Source: Pseudaeromonas paramecii
Lineage (GTDB): Bacteria; Pseudomonadota; Gammaproteobacteria; Enterobacterales; Aeromonadaceae
DNA length: 64,000 nucleotides
Reading direction: 5' to 3'
Assembly (NCBI RefSeq): GCF_039540575.1
Contig: NZ_BAABFC010000004.1
Coordinates: forward strand, 1-64,000
The notes beneath the pieces were generated by a model, which was given only the letters and a program-made list of their open reading frames with translations, made no database searches and was not told the origin of the DNA. The first letter of the stretch is position 1. Each line of letters starts with the position of its first letter. A program made the translations under genes and the position numbers. Below, in pieces: positions 63,874 through 64,000 of this stretch.

Positions 63874-64000
63874 TTAGCGGCTGGCCCCCGCCAGGGTGAC
63901 CCCGGCCGCCATGAACAGGCTGCCGAATACCCGGTTCTGCAGCCGCTGACGGGCCGGCGTGGTGATGATCCGCATCAGGGGCACCGCCAGGGTGGCATAG
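63874..64000 (-). CDS. LysE/RhtB-family exporter, C-terminal end (cut by window edge)
   Basis: The last 41 codons on the minus strand read YATLAVPLMRIITTP through FGSLFMAAGVTLAGASR and stop. The RLQNRVFGSLFMAAGV part is the usual last helix of LysE/RhtB exporters. The rest lies beyond the right edge. A second LysE-family gene is at 23465. Confidence 0.7.
   Translation of the reverse strand, partial: YATLAVPLMRIITTPARQRLQNRVFGSLFMAAGVTLAGASR

Overview
The window is a piece of a GC-rich gammaproteobacterial chromosome. The block yrdA / DUF1488 / aroE / tsaC / purE / yrdD / smg / dprA / lysM against def-fmt-rsmB-trkA-trkH, the ftsY-ftsE-ftsX-rpoH block, and the tRNA-Pro(CGG), glpX, fabR, kefGB and yeiE/yeiH genes all point to Gammaproteobacteria. 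An Aeromonadaceae genome of the Oceanimonas/Zobellella kind fits best; this is an inference from gene content and base composition, not a database match.

Layout. 1-240: tandem rRNA-type promoters (P2, P1) firing left out of the window, with a DnaA box behind them. 278-12126: housekeeping genes for a gamma-carbonic anhydrase, shikimate and purine synthesis, tRNA t6A, DNA uptake (dprA), formylation/deformylation, 16S rRNA m5C methylation and K+ uptake (trkAH). 12147-25700: a 61-residue Cys-rich protein behind rmuC, nsrR, tRNA-Pro, glpX, a porin, a beta-carbonic anhydrase, rpoH (promoter with a DnaA box), ftsXEY, rsmD, small membrane proteins, exporters, yecH and a 50-residue protein. 26003-26993: two tandem CsrB-type RNA genes with duplicated upstream control elements. 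27011-34792: fabR, an MltF-type lytic transglycosylase, oligopeptidase B, kefG-kefB-sirB. 35316-41196: a molybdate regulon (mop, modE, modDBC, two modA genes) with three ModE-like operators. 41298-52103: glycerate kinase, yeiE/yeiH, a lysine-6-aminotransferase-like enzyme, and an ABC importer operon that ends in two phosphatase genes.

52104-56590 is an AT-richer accessory island. It holds two almost identical copies of a REP-associated tyrosine transposase (RAYT) cassette, each bracketed by inverted REP hairpins, and three orphan membrane or lipoprotein genes. The island is flanked by large structured repeats in opposite orientation. Next to it, 56592-58579 is an unrecognised two-gene operon: an alpha/beta protein with a glycine-rich membrane hairpin, followed by a protein with a PD-(D/E)XK-like nuclease signature and a glycine-rich hydrophobic half. 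This is the best candidate in the window for an undescribed system, possibly a conflict or defence module. The right end (58838-64000) is ordinary: a LacI regulator, a DUF945 protein, a BdlA-like soluble chemoreceptor, an endonuclease/exonuclease/phosphatase protein and the end of a LysE-family exporter.

How parts work together: ModE would sense molybdate and bind the operators between mop and modE and upstream of modA, tuning the ModABC importer. The CsrB RNAs would titrate CsrA under a two-component regulator. RAYT enzymes would process the REP hairpins beside them.
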